A stretch of DNA of 5,935 nt from Planctomycetota bacterium (lineage in GTDB: Bacteria; Planctomycetota; PUPC01; JACPCR01): contig JASLXP010000030.1 in the NCBI GenBank assembly GCA_030740295.1, positions 1-5,935 on the forward strand, given 5' to 3'. Made by a program: the position numbers and the translations under genes. A model generated the notes under the pieces. It was not told the origin of the DNA and did not search any database. It saw nothing but the letters and a program-made list of their open reading frames with translations. Positions 1 through 5,809 of this stretch are shown piece after piece; the first letter of the stretch is position 1; every line of letters starts with the position of its first letter.

Positions 1-70
1 AGTTAGCGCAATTCTGCGTAATCATTCGAAGTGGCGAGAAACGTCGGAGACACGGCTCATAACTTGAGAG
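1..70 (+). repeat. Left att-like direct repeat (P arm plus core)
   Basis: It aligns without gaps to 5740-5809 with 52 of 70 positions identical by eye. The best stretches are 1-20 and 51-63. The core CTCATAAC lies at 56-63. Bases upstream of the core do not resemble the 5' half of tRNA-fMet, and bases after it (TTGAGAG) diverge from the tRNA 3' half, so this looks like an arm-arm (attP-like) site such as would form between two tandem elements. The repeat starts at the window edge and may extend further left. Confidence 0.6.
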
Positions 71-74
71 TAGT

Positions 75-187
75 AGAGCGAAAACCTGCGCAGCAGACTG
101 CCGCCAGAGCGAAAACCTGAGTAGGGAATATTCCGAGGGCACTTTTCGCTCTGTCCCGCAGGTTTCAGCGATTTTTCGCAGGTTTTT
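75..187. repeat. Cluster of repeated AACCTG motifs beside the left core
   Basis: The 14-mer AGAGCGAAAACCTG occurs exactly at 75-88 and 106-119, 31 bp apart. Its first ten bases recur inverted as TTTTCGCTCT at 143-152, and the CAGGTTT half recurs inverted at 159-165 and 179-185. The cluster starts about 12 bp inside the left core. It has the look of protein-binding sites on one att arm; candidate binders are the ParB-like proteins or the recombinase encoded here. This is inference; no known site consensus is matched. Confidence 0.5.
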
Positions 188-544
188 GAACCCTCTTGCT
201 TCCTCGGGAACCGAGGGGGAGGGCATGAACCCAGCGATCCCGGGACGCTCCGGCAGGCCGACCTTCAGGTTTTTGGACATAAGGTATTGCCCTGGGGCGC
301 ACACCACGGGCGAAATGCCGGTCGCCCCGCGGGTGCGCCCCGTTCCATACAATGCGTCGGGCCTATGTCGTGCCCAACTCGGTGGGCCCCGGCGGGTTCG
401 CCGCCATTCCCACCCCCGATTTCGGTTTTCCGCCGCTTTTGGCTCAGTTCCCTCCATCGGTCCCGGCGCTCGAAGGGTCCCGGTCCCCTTTTCCGCTCGG
501 CCGCGATTCCGCCGGCCCGGCCGGTCGAGCAGTTTTGTGCTTGC
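188..544. other. GC-rich non-coding stretch with inverted repeats
   Basis: No convincing gene is seen here: the open frames are shadow-like, low-complexity in Arg/Pro/Ser, and have no recognisable domain. The stretch carries perfect inverted repeats: CCTCGG/CCGAGG (202-207, 211-216), GGGGCGCAC/GTGCGCCCC (294-302, 333-341) with an inner GGGCG/CGCCC stem (308-312, 323-327), GGTGGG/CCCACC (381-386, 409-414) enclosing GGCGG/CCGCC (391-395, 401-405), and CCGGCC/GGCCGG (512-517, 519-524). It lies just downstream of the minus-strand operon. None of the hairpins has a T-run, so they are not standard intrinsic terminators. Confidence 0.45.
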
Positions 545-1450
545 TTAGAGCGGCTTGACCGGACCGCTACCTTCAGCCGCCAAGGCCTCTGAAATGCTCT
601 GAAGCTGAGCTTGTAGCTCTTGGTGATGGCGCAGAAGATATTTTGAAACGTGATCATTGTGCAGCAGTCGAGTTACATAGCCGTTGGCAACCACGAGCCG
701 GACGACATTGGTGCCATACTCTTGCTCCACCGATCTCACATCCCGCTGCAGGTTTTCCATCTCCCGCTCCATGCGCTGGCGCTCCTCCTCGGAAATACCC
801 CGGATCGGTGACTTCTTTTCGGGTGCGATCAGCTGTTCACGAGGCGTCGCAATCAATAGAGCCTTGGCGTAAGAGATGGAGAAATTGTTGGCGGCTATCA
901 TCAATTCCGCAATTTCGACTTGGCGCAACGGTTTGACCCGCTTCAAAACGCTCACAGTTCCCCCCGGAAAATGCCGGTCCTTCAAAATATCAACGACCTC
1001 TGGGCAGATTCCGTCGATCAGAGAACGGTTTTGACGAATACGAGCGGCGTTGACACCCAACGTCTCAGCGATCCGCTCTTGCGAAACACCGCGTTCTATT
1101 GTTTTCAGAATCATGTAATGTTCTTGGATCGGCGCAAGGCGATTGATTCGCTTGTTGTAAGTGAAAGATTCATCATCTGTGGAAATCATACAAAGCGCTT
1201 GTGTATGCCCCAATTCTTTCAATGCTTCCAACCGAAGGTGCCCATCCAGCAAAAAATACTTGCCCTTGGTGCCTTTCTGGGGATGAACCATCAAGGGCTC
1301 AACCAAGCCAACACTCGCAACCGAGATGACGATTTGTTGATATTTCTTTGTTCGTTTGATGGTCTTGGATAGAACCTTTGAAGGCAGAATACTGTCAAGG
1401 TCGAGAGAAATTCTGTCTAACTCGAAGCCAAGGTGGACGTTCTCGTTCAT
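545..1450 (-). CDS. RepB/ParB-like protein (plasmid-partitioning RepB C-terminal type), second ParB paralogue
   Basis: This is a 301-residue protein of the kind usually annotated as plasmid partitioning protein RepB with a RepB C-terminal domain. The N-terminal ParB-like domain covers about residues 12-115. Its LLDGHLRLEAL segment (67-77) takes the place of the ParB GERRxR box, and YNKRINRLAPIQEH (98-111) takes the place of the second ParB box. A helix-turn-helix follows (about 121-142, GVSQERIAETLGVNAARIRQ). A charged, probably coiled-coil stretch lies near 218-242, then a C-terminal helical region. The start is an ATG sharing an ATGA overlap with the stop of the preceding gene, with AAGGGG upstream. 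It is the last gene of the recombinase operon. No ParA ATPase or replication initiator is present, so a DNA-binding accessory role in recombination or element control is more likely than segregation; that is inference. Family call is firm, function is not. Confidence 0.82.
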   Translation of the reverse strand: MNENVHLGFELDRISLDLDSILPSKVLSKTIKRTKKYQQIVISVASVGLVEPLMVHPQKGTKGKYFLLDGHLRLEALKELGHTQALCMISTDDESFTYNKRINRLAPIQEHYMILKTIERGVSQERIAETLGVNAARIRQNRSLIDGICPEVVDILKDRHFPGGTVSVLKRVKPLRQVEIAELMIAANNFSISYAKALLIATPREQLIAPEKKSPIRGISEEERQRMEREMENLQRDVRSVEQEYGTNVVRLVVANGYVTRLLHNDHVSKYLLRHHQELQAQLQSISEALAAEGSGPVKPL

Positions 1451-2343
1451 GAGTCTGGCCCCTTATTATGGAAGAGGTCGGCGATCTGCCGTGGCAACGT
1501 TTCCAGTCCTTCGGCACGCAAGAGGGTGACAAAATTCTCGTCATTGAATACCTCTTTGAGCGCTGAGACGATGAACAGGAGGCGCCGCTCCGTGATGTCG
1601 GCCTTCATGATCATAGCCCGCTGCCGTTCGGTTTCCTGTTTGTAGGCACGGACCATGGCTCGGGCGCTTATCTTTCTTTGCCTCGGACCGCCCTTCTGTG
1701 CTTTCAGGGCTTTGCCACGTCGTTGGCGGGTTTGAGCGATGCGCATGGCGGTCTTGAGCCTGGTCCCGCGAAGCTCATTCCGTGCGTAGGCGTCCGTCAG
1801 TGCCTCTTGCAGTTCATTTCCCTCACAGCTCGCTATGTCCATGGCGACGGTAATGGGGATCTGATTGCGCTCGACCGCCGCGATCAAGCGCTCCTCGCCA
1901 TTTTTCATGAGATCGAGAATGCTGTGGACATACTCGCGACTGAGGCCTGTTTTCTCGCCGATCTGAATGACCGAATATCCACGATCCGACAAGGCGCCGA
2001 GGTCGCGCATCAGTTCCAAGGAGCTATGTTGCCGGCGGGCCAGGTTCTCGACCAGGCTCATCAGGAAACAATCTTCTTCGCTCGCTTCGATAATGACGGC
2101 GGGAATCTCCGTTTGATCAAGAAGTTTGAAGGCCTCGAGGCGCCCCTGCCCGCACACGAGATCGAAATGCTCCTCCGCGCCGTTGTTCGCAACCCGAGCG
2201 ACGGTGATGGGCCGCTTGAGGCCAACGTGAGAAATGCTATCCACAATGTCTCGGAATTTCCGAACATTCCTCTCCCGAGGATTTACGACACGAATTCGAT
2301 CGATCGGTATCAGATGAACTTTTTCGTTTGGCGCCTTCGTCAT
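1447..2343 (-). CDS. ParB/RepB-like nuclease-fold (ParB N-terminal domain) DNA-binding protein
   Basis: The product is 298 residues from the ATG. The ParB N-terminal domain spans about residues 10-110: IRVVNPRERNVRKFRDIV, then GLKRPITV, then DLVCGQGRLEAF in place of the GERRxR nucleotide-binding box, then SLVENLARRQH, a good match to the second ParB box (ENxxR). A helix-turn-helix follows at about 123-147 (IGEKTGLSREYVHSIL). A basic linker near 205-230 leads to a helical C-terminus that resembles the end of the next gene's product, so the two are probably paralogues. The recombinase stop and this start form TGATG, with GGAGG seven bases upstream. An in-frame GTG three bases earlier (2346) is an alternative but sits too close to that ribosome site. 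The gene also overlaps the following gene by ATGA. Likely role is site-specific DNA binding for the element; partner and site are unknown. Confidence 0.84.
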   Translation of the reverse strand: MTKAPNEKVHLIPIDRIRVVNPRERNVRKFRDIVDSISHVGLKRPITVARVANNGAEEHFDLVCGQGRLEAFKLLDQTEIPAVIIEASEEDCFLMSLVENLARRQHSSLELMRDLGALSDRGYSVIQIGEKTGLSREYVHSILDLMKNGEERLIAAVERNQIPITVAMDIASCEGNELQEALTDAYARNELRGTRLKTAMRIAQTRQRRGKALKAQKGGPRQRKISARAMVRAYKQETERQRAMIMKADITERRLLFIVSALKEVFNDENFVTLLRAEGLETLPRQIADLFHNKGPDS

Positions 2344-3914
2344 CACGCAACCTCCCTCAATGAAATCCGCTCCGCCATGTAGAAGAGGTAGTCCAGGTTG
2401 TCGAATCGGTAGGTGTCCAATATCGCACCGTTTTCCTGTGCCAATCTGATGGTTGGCTGACCAAAATCGATACGAGGAAGGAGATAGTAATCGAGCGCTG
2501 CCTGATTGGTGTGATCCATACGAACCGCGACGGTGATGTCCGGCCGCAAACCGGCATCGAAGCGTATTTTCCAGCGCGACGAAGCAGCCTGAGTCAATTG
2601 ATGCCGCGCCACCACGATGGAGATCGTGAATTCGGAATTGATGGTAAGGACATCAGTTGCCGAGTCTCGGACAGCCGTCGCGCCCAATTCGATGATCTGA
2701 TCAGTCACCTGCGCGACAACCGTGGGATGATAGCTGCGAAGATATCGATTGATTTCGATGTACCTGTAATTCCTGTCGGGCGTATAGCCGACTAATTCGT
2801 AGGCTCGCAACAGGCTTCCGAAGCGATGAGCGTAGGCGCTGCTTGGCGCTGTGGCACTGGATTCATCGATGATGATGCCCGATAGGTAGCCGTACTTCCG
2901 ATACAGCTGGGTCAATTGGTCGAGCAACTCGTCATCGGAAAATCTGCGCGTTCGCTCGCGAATAATTCCTTGCGCCGTGTGATAGACAGAAATGTCGACG
3001 ATCGCCTCGAAAACGCCGTCTGCGCGAATCCACGTGCTGGGATCGTTCGCCACGCGTCGTTGCTTCAGTTTGAATGACGTTCTATTGAAGACGTTGTTGC
3101 CAACGTATTTCTCGTTGGTGAGGATTTGCCGAATTGTGCCACTGGTCCACGGCCGACCCAGATCGGAGCGGAGTCCCTCCTTGTTGAGCAAGTCGGCGAT
3201 TTCGCCATCACGGAGGCCATCGTCGATGAACAACCGGTAGATTCGATTGACGATCTGGATTTCCTCTTCCGGACCGGGAACAAGAATAACTCTATCGGTC
3301 TGCAGGCTTTTTTGGTCTCCACGTTTGAGGATACCTTTTTGGTCTCCACGCTCATCGAGCAGCATTCGTCTTAGGCCGTAGCCTGCCGGACCGCCCTGGC
3401 GGTACCCGAGTTCGATGAGCCGGCACTGACCTGCAAACACCTTGATGGAGAGTTCTCGGCTATATTCGCCGGCCATCGCGCGCTTGACGCTTTTGACGAT
3501 GGTCGACACGGGACTTCCGTCATTCTTGAATTGTTCGGCGCAATAGTGGACAGCGACGTTCGCTCGACTGCAGTCGTGCTCGTAGCTTGCGGCTTCATCG
3601 GCGTCCTGGAAGCGGCCCCAGCGGCTGACGTCGTAAACAAGGATGGCTTCATAGTCGGTGTTGCCGCTTCTTACGTCATCCAATAGCTGTTGCAGCGCGT
3701 CTCGCCCGGCGAGATTGAGGCCGCTTTTGCCTGAGTCGGAATAGGTGCGAACGATTTCCATGTTGTGGCGAGCGGCATATTCCGCGATCGCGTCGGCTTG
3801 GTTCTCAGTGGAGTACTGCTGGTGGTCCGTCGACATGCGGACATATTCGGCTGCACGCACCCGCCTTTCCTCTGTCCCATCTTCCTCGGAATTGTGTCGG
3901 TCGGACGTCGGCAA
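2343..3914 (-). CDS. Large serine recombinase (resolvase/invertase N-terminal catalytic domain)
   Basis: This 523-residue enzyme would cut and rejoin DNA at the element's ends through a serine-DNA intermediate. The catalytic domain spans about residues 20-165. YVRMSTDHQ gives Arg26 and nucleophile Ser28, and YDVSRWGR gives Arg98 and Arg101, equivalent to the active-site arginines of resolvases. A recombinase (DNA-binding) domain follows at about 180-300, including GGPAGYGLRR and RPWTSGTIRQILTNEKYVG. Unlike many large serine integrases there is no Cys-rich zinc ribbon. The C-terminal part instead carries SSAYAHRFGSLLRAYELVGYTP (about 350-372) and a beta-rich tail. Length and ending match a family I recognise from Rhizobiales islands, so it appears intact. 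The start is TTG with GAGGA seven bases upstream; no better ATG precedes the catalytic motif in frame. It leads a three-gene operon with two ParB-like genes and diverges from the HTH gene. Confidence 0.93.
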   Translation of the reverse strand: MPTSDRHNSEEDGTEERRVRAAEYVRMSTDHQQYSTENQADAIAEYAARHNMEIVRTYSDSGKSGLNLAGRDALQQLLDDVRSGNTDYEAILVYDVSRWGRFQDADEAASYEHDCSRANVAVHYCAEQFKNDGSPVSTIVKSVKRAMAGEYSRELSIKVFAGQCRLIELGYRQGGPAGYGLRRMLLDERGDQKGILKRGDQKSLQTDRVILVPGPEEEIQIVNRIYRLFIDDGLRDGEIADLLNKEGLRSDLGRPWTSGTIRQILTNEKYVGNNVFNRTSFKLKQRRVANDPSTWIRADGVFEAIVDISVYHTAQGIIRERTRRFSDDELLDQLTQLYRKYGYLSGIIIDESSATAPSSAYAHRFGSLLRAYELVGYTPDRNYRYIEINRYLRSYHPTVVAQVTDQIIELGATAVRDSATDVLTINSEFTISIVVARHQLTQAASSRWKIRFDAGLRPDITVAVRMDHTNQAALDYYLLPRIDFGQPTIRLAQENGAILDTYRFDNLDYLFYMAERISLREVA

Positions 3915-4040
3915 AATCTTTTCCTCATGGTTCGGCCGGGGCGAGCATCTCCACGCTGGTGGTGATGAAAGGCCGGGGAATGCCGCCTGTGGTCTGCCGT
4001 TTCTGCTCCTTCGGCATCATAGGAGAGGGGGGACGGAAAG
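3915..4040. promoter_or_regulatory. Divergent intergenic region between recombinase operon and HTH gene
   Basis: This 126-bp gap separates the starts of the minus-strand recombinase operon and the plus-strand HTH gene, so it must hold the promoters of both, or share them with adjacent coding sequence. I cannot pick out a convincing -35/-10 pair on either strand. AGGAGAGGGGGG (4021-4032) is a purine-rich ribosome site for the HTH gene. The arrangement suggests shared control, with the HTH product as a candidate regulator; that is inference. Confidence 0.45.
3922..3926 (-). promoter_or_regulatory. Ribosome binding site for the recombinase TTG start
   Basis: On the minus strand GAGGA lies seven bases before the TTG at 3914. 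It supports TTG as the start because no in-frame ATG lies between this site and the catalytic Ser region. Confidence 0.5.
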
Positions 4041-4400
4041 ATGTTGCCGAAAACGGGCAGGTTGTTGCCGAACGGGGACGATGGGGAAGTTTCAGGGGTA
4101 AGCTACGTGGAGATGATTTCGACGGCACTGCACAGAGATCTCGGCGACACGCATCGAGCGGTCAAAACGGCCATGCGCTGGACGGGCGCGAGCGAGCGAA
4201 CGGTCAAGAACTGGTTTGCCGCAACACATGGACCGAATGGCGACCATCTGATTGCGCTCATTCGCAACTCGGGCGAAGTATTGGAGGCGTTCTTGATGAT
4301 GGCCGGTCGGGAGGAAGCCTTGGCCAAGATCCATTTGCATAAATCGCGAGATGCGTTGGTAGAGGCTCTCAACCAGGTGGAGGGGGTGATTGATAGATAG
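4041..4400 (+). CDS. Small helix-turn-helix-like DNA-binding protein
   Basis: The product is 119 residues. A helix-turn-helix-like core is visible at about residues 37-60 (THRAVKTAMRWTGASERTVKNWF), in which the RTVKNWF part looks like a recognition helix of an XRE-type fold. It is followed by GPNGDHLIALIRNSGEVLEAFLMMAG and a charged helical tail. No signal peptide or membrane segment is seen. The ATG at 4041 is preceded by a purine-rich AGGAGAGGGGGG; an in-frame ATG at 4113 (Met25) would still keep the HTH and is possible. It diverges from the recombinase operon, which fits a repressor or directionality-factor role, but this is only position-based inference. I recognise it as a type often seen beside such recombinases, without a characterised function. 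Confidence 0.72.
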   Translation: MLPKTGRLLPNGDDGEVSGVSYVEMISTALHRDLGDTHRAVKTAMRWTGASERTVKNWFAATHGPNGDHLIALIRNSGEVLEAFLMMAGREEALAKIHLHKSRDALVEALNQVEGVIDR

Positions 4401-4439
4401 CCGGTCAAGTCAGCGTGCCCTGGTGCGCCTGCTTTTGGC

Positions 4440-4470
4440 TTGCCCATCGGGAGGCGTTTTTGCTGGGCAA
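4440..4470. promoter_or_regulatory. Dyad site TTGCCCA-N17-TGGGCAA, copy 1
   Basis: TTGCCCA at 4440-4446 is mirrored by TGGGCAA at 4464-4470. Arm sequence and 17-bp spacing are identical to the copy 103 bp downstream. The spacer itself is not palindromic here, so this looks more like an operator than an RNA hairpin. It lies between the HTH gene and the nucleotidyltransferase-fold gene. Confidence 0.5.
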
Positions 4471-4542
4471 CGGGTAGGTCTAGGTGATCGAGTAGCCTCA
4501 GCGCTGCGGCAGGACTTGCATTTGGAAGGCGAAGGCCTTACG

Positions 4543-4573
4543 TTGCCCAACAGAAAAGAATTTTGTTGGGCAA
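4543..4573. promoter_or_regulatory. Dyad site TTGCCCA-N17-TGGGCAA, copy 2 (extended hairpin)
   Basis: TTGCCCA at 4543-4549 is mirrored by TGGGCAA at 4567-4573. The perfect arms extend to ten bases each (TTGCCCAACA and TGTTGGGCAA), and three further inner pairs are possible. It ends seven bases before the ATG at 4581, where it could act as an operator or, in RNA, as a hairpin affecting translation. There is no T-run directly after it and it lies before a start codon, so terminator is not the favoured reading. Confidence 0.5.
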
Positions 4574-4580
4574 AACCTGA

Positions 4581-5612
4581 ATGGCTGAAGCGATGCAATT
4601 TCGGCGGCTGCCACTGACGGCGCAAACCGTCTATTCAGATCTCCTGGCACGACTCCAGGAGGACGCGGTCTTGGAACTGGGCGGCACGCCTGTCCTTCGA
4701 GAGCGAGGCGGCCGCAAGTACTGGTATTCGGTTCAGCGGTTCGCCGACCACACTACCGAACGGTATCTTGGGCCGGACACGGACGAGGTCCGCGTGCGCG
4801 TCGAACGCGTCCAAGCGATCAATGAGGACTTGAAGCAGCGCGAGAAGCAGCGCGGCAAACTCTCCCGAATGAGCCGCGAGGGCGGCTTGCCGCGGGTAGA
4901 TGCCCAGACCGGCAAGGTTTTACTTGCACTCTCGAAGGCCGGGATCTTCCGACTTCGCGGCGTCGTTGTCGGCACTCATGCGTTCCGCTGCTACCCAGGC
5001 CTCCTTGGCGTGGAGATCCAGGAAGCCCTAGCCGTCACCGAGGATATCGATGTTGCCGCGTTTCGTTCGATCTCCGTGGCCCTGGATGATCGTCTCGATC
5101 CGTCATTGGCAGAGGCGCTGGGTCAGATAGGTCCGTTCGTTGCACGGCCAAGCCTTCATGAGCAGCCCACTGCTTGGCGTGATCAGGAAAGCGGTACCCT
5201 GGTGGAGTTGCTCACCCCCAATGAAGGGCCGGATCGTGATGAGCCTTTGGAGTTGCCCGCGCTGGGCGCCTTTGCGCTGCCGCTTCGCTTTCTCGACTAT
5301 TTGATCCACCAACCAGCGCAAGCCGCCGTGCTTTACCGATCAGGTGTTCTCGTCAACGTACCCCAGCCGGCGCGCTACGCGGTACACAAGCTAATAGTCG
5401 CGACGCGGCGCGCACCATCGGCGGCGGTGAAATCGGCGAAGGATATCGAGCAGTCCGCCGCACTGATTCGTGTTCTTGCGGAGGATCGTCCTGACGAATT
5501 GGAGGAGGCATATTTCGAAGCGCGCGATCGCGGGCCATCGTGGCGAGATCACATAGACCAAGGACTGCGGCGTTTGCCCCAAGATGCGCAAAGGGCGCTC
5601 ATGCCAAAATGA
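4581..5612 (+). CDS. GSU2403-family nucleotidyltransferase-fold protein
   Basis: This 343-residue cytosolic protein matches the GSU2403 family (nucleotidyltransferase fold, NTP_transf_8 type). An N-terminal helical part (about 5-100, QFRRLPLTAQTVYSDLL onward) ends in a Lys/Arg/Glu-rich helix at 70-100. The nucleotidyltransferase core has VVVGTHAFRCY (128-138) and TEDIDVA (153-159), where Asp155 and Asp157 are the likely metal-binding pair; Glu209 in TLVELLTP may be the third acidic residue. A C-terminal part carries PARYAVHKLIVATRR (263-277). Substrate and biological role are unknown. A TGA lies directly before the ATG at 4581, so it is the earliest start; it has no clear ribosome site. ATG 4593 (Met5) fits the usual family N-terminus and is an alternative. 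It lies downstream of the HTH gene with a 180-bp gap holding two dyad sites, and is the only cargo-like gene in the element. Confidence 0.85.
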   Translation: MAEAMQFRRLPLTAQTVYSDLLARLQEDAVLELGGTPVLRERGGRKYWYSVQRFADHTTERYLGPDTDEVRVRVERVQAINEDLKQREKQRGKLSRMSREGGLPRVDAQTGKVLLALSKAGIFRLRGVVVGTHAFRCYPGLLGVEIQEALAVTEDIDVAAFRSISVALDDRLDPSLAEALGQIGPFVARPSLHEQPTAWRDQESGTLVELLTPNEGPDRDEPLELPALGAFALPLRFLDYLIHQPAQAAVLYRSGVLVNVPQPARYAVHKLIVATRRAPSAAVKSAKDIEQSAALIRVLAEDRPDELEEAYFEARDRGPSWRDHIDQGLRRLPQDAQRALMPK

Positions 5613-5739
5613 AAAGGCGGCGGGCTCCAGTCGGCATGCTTCCAGGGGAGCACTGGGGGAGCAAGAGGGAGCGAAATCCAACGCGACGGAGCGTAGTAGA
5701 AGGGGTGGGCAGAGTCCAAAAAAGCATCCCAAAACAGTT
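5613..5739. other. Non-coding right flank of the element
   Basis: Between the nucleotidyltransferase-fold gene and the right direct repeat I see no gene and no clear intrinsic terminator. The stretch is purine-rich on the plus strand with GGGAGC-type repeats (about 5645-5675). Confidence 0.35.
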
Positions 5740-5809
5740 AGTTAGCGAAATTCTGCGCAATTGTTAGAAGTAGTAAGAAACTCTAGAAATACGACTCATA
5801 ACCTGAAGG
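5740..5809 (+). repeat. Right att-like direct repeat (attR-like)
   Basis: It aligns without gaps to 1-70 (offset 5739). The part before the core CTCATAAC (5795-5802) is AT-rich arm sequence shared with the left copy, and the part after it is the 3' half of tRNA-fMet. This is what an element arm joined to a chromosomal attB half would look like. Confidence 0.6.

Larger units (their letters stand above)
56..5802. mobile_element. Putative serine-recombinase integrative element at tRNA-fMet (about 5.74 kb)
   Basis: The unit is bounded by two copies of the core CTCATAAC (56-63 and 5795-5802), each the inner end of a 70-bp imperfect direct repeat. It encodes its own serine recombinase, two ParB/RepB-like proteins, a small HTH-like protein and a nucleotidyltransferase-fold protein. 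The right core fuses to the 3' half of initiator tRNA-Met, a plausible chromosomal target. The left core does not fuse to a tRNA 5' half, so the left boundary is probably a junction with another related element further left rather than with the chromosome. No conjugation, replication or phage structural genes are visible, so it may be a minimal element, a remnant, or one module of a larger tandem island. The exact crossover point is inferred. Confidence 0.55.

Noticed and set aside
75..119. CRISPR-like array suggested by regularly spaced repeats.
   Set aside because: Only two exact direct copies with 17 bp between them, no further units and no cas genes.
202..524. Hairpins downstream of the ParB-like operon as intrinsic terminators.
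   Set aside because: None is followed by a T-run on the minus strand, so a standard terminator cannot be called.
186..657. Overlapping open frames on both strands in the GC-rich stretch.
   Set aside because: They are Arg/Pro/Ser-rich, mutually overlapping, lack ribosome sites and domains, and look like the usual by-product of high GC.
545..2343. A plasmid repABC-type replication/partition locus with parS.
   Set aside because: There is no ParA/RepA ATPase or RepC initiator, and I did not spot a GTTN4GCN4AAC or chromosomal parS palindrome on reading, though this was not an exhaustive search.
3925..4128. Short minus-strand open frame (67 codons, or about 30 from an internal ATG) ending just before the recombinase start, a possible leader peptide.
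   Set aside because: It has no ribosome binding site, overlaps the HTH gene start on the other strand, and shows no recognised motif.
4390..4617. 75-codon plus-strand frame between the HTH and nucleotidyltransferase-fold genes.
   Set aside because: It runs through the paired dyads and into the next gene in another frame, with no motif or good start.
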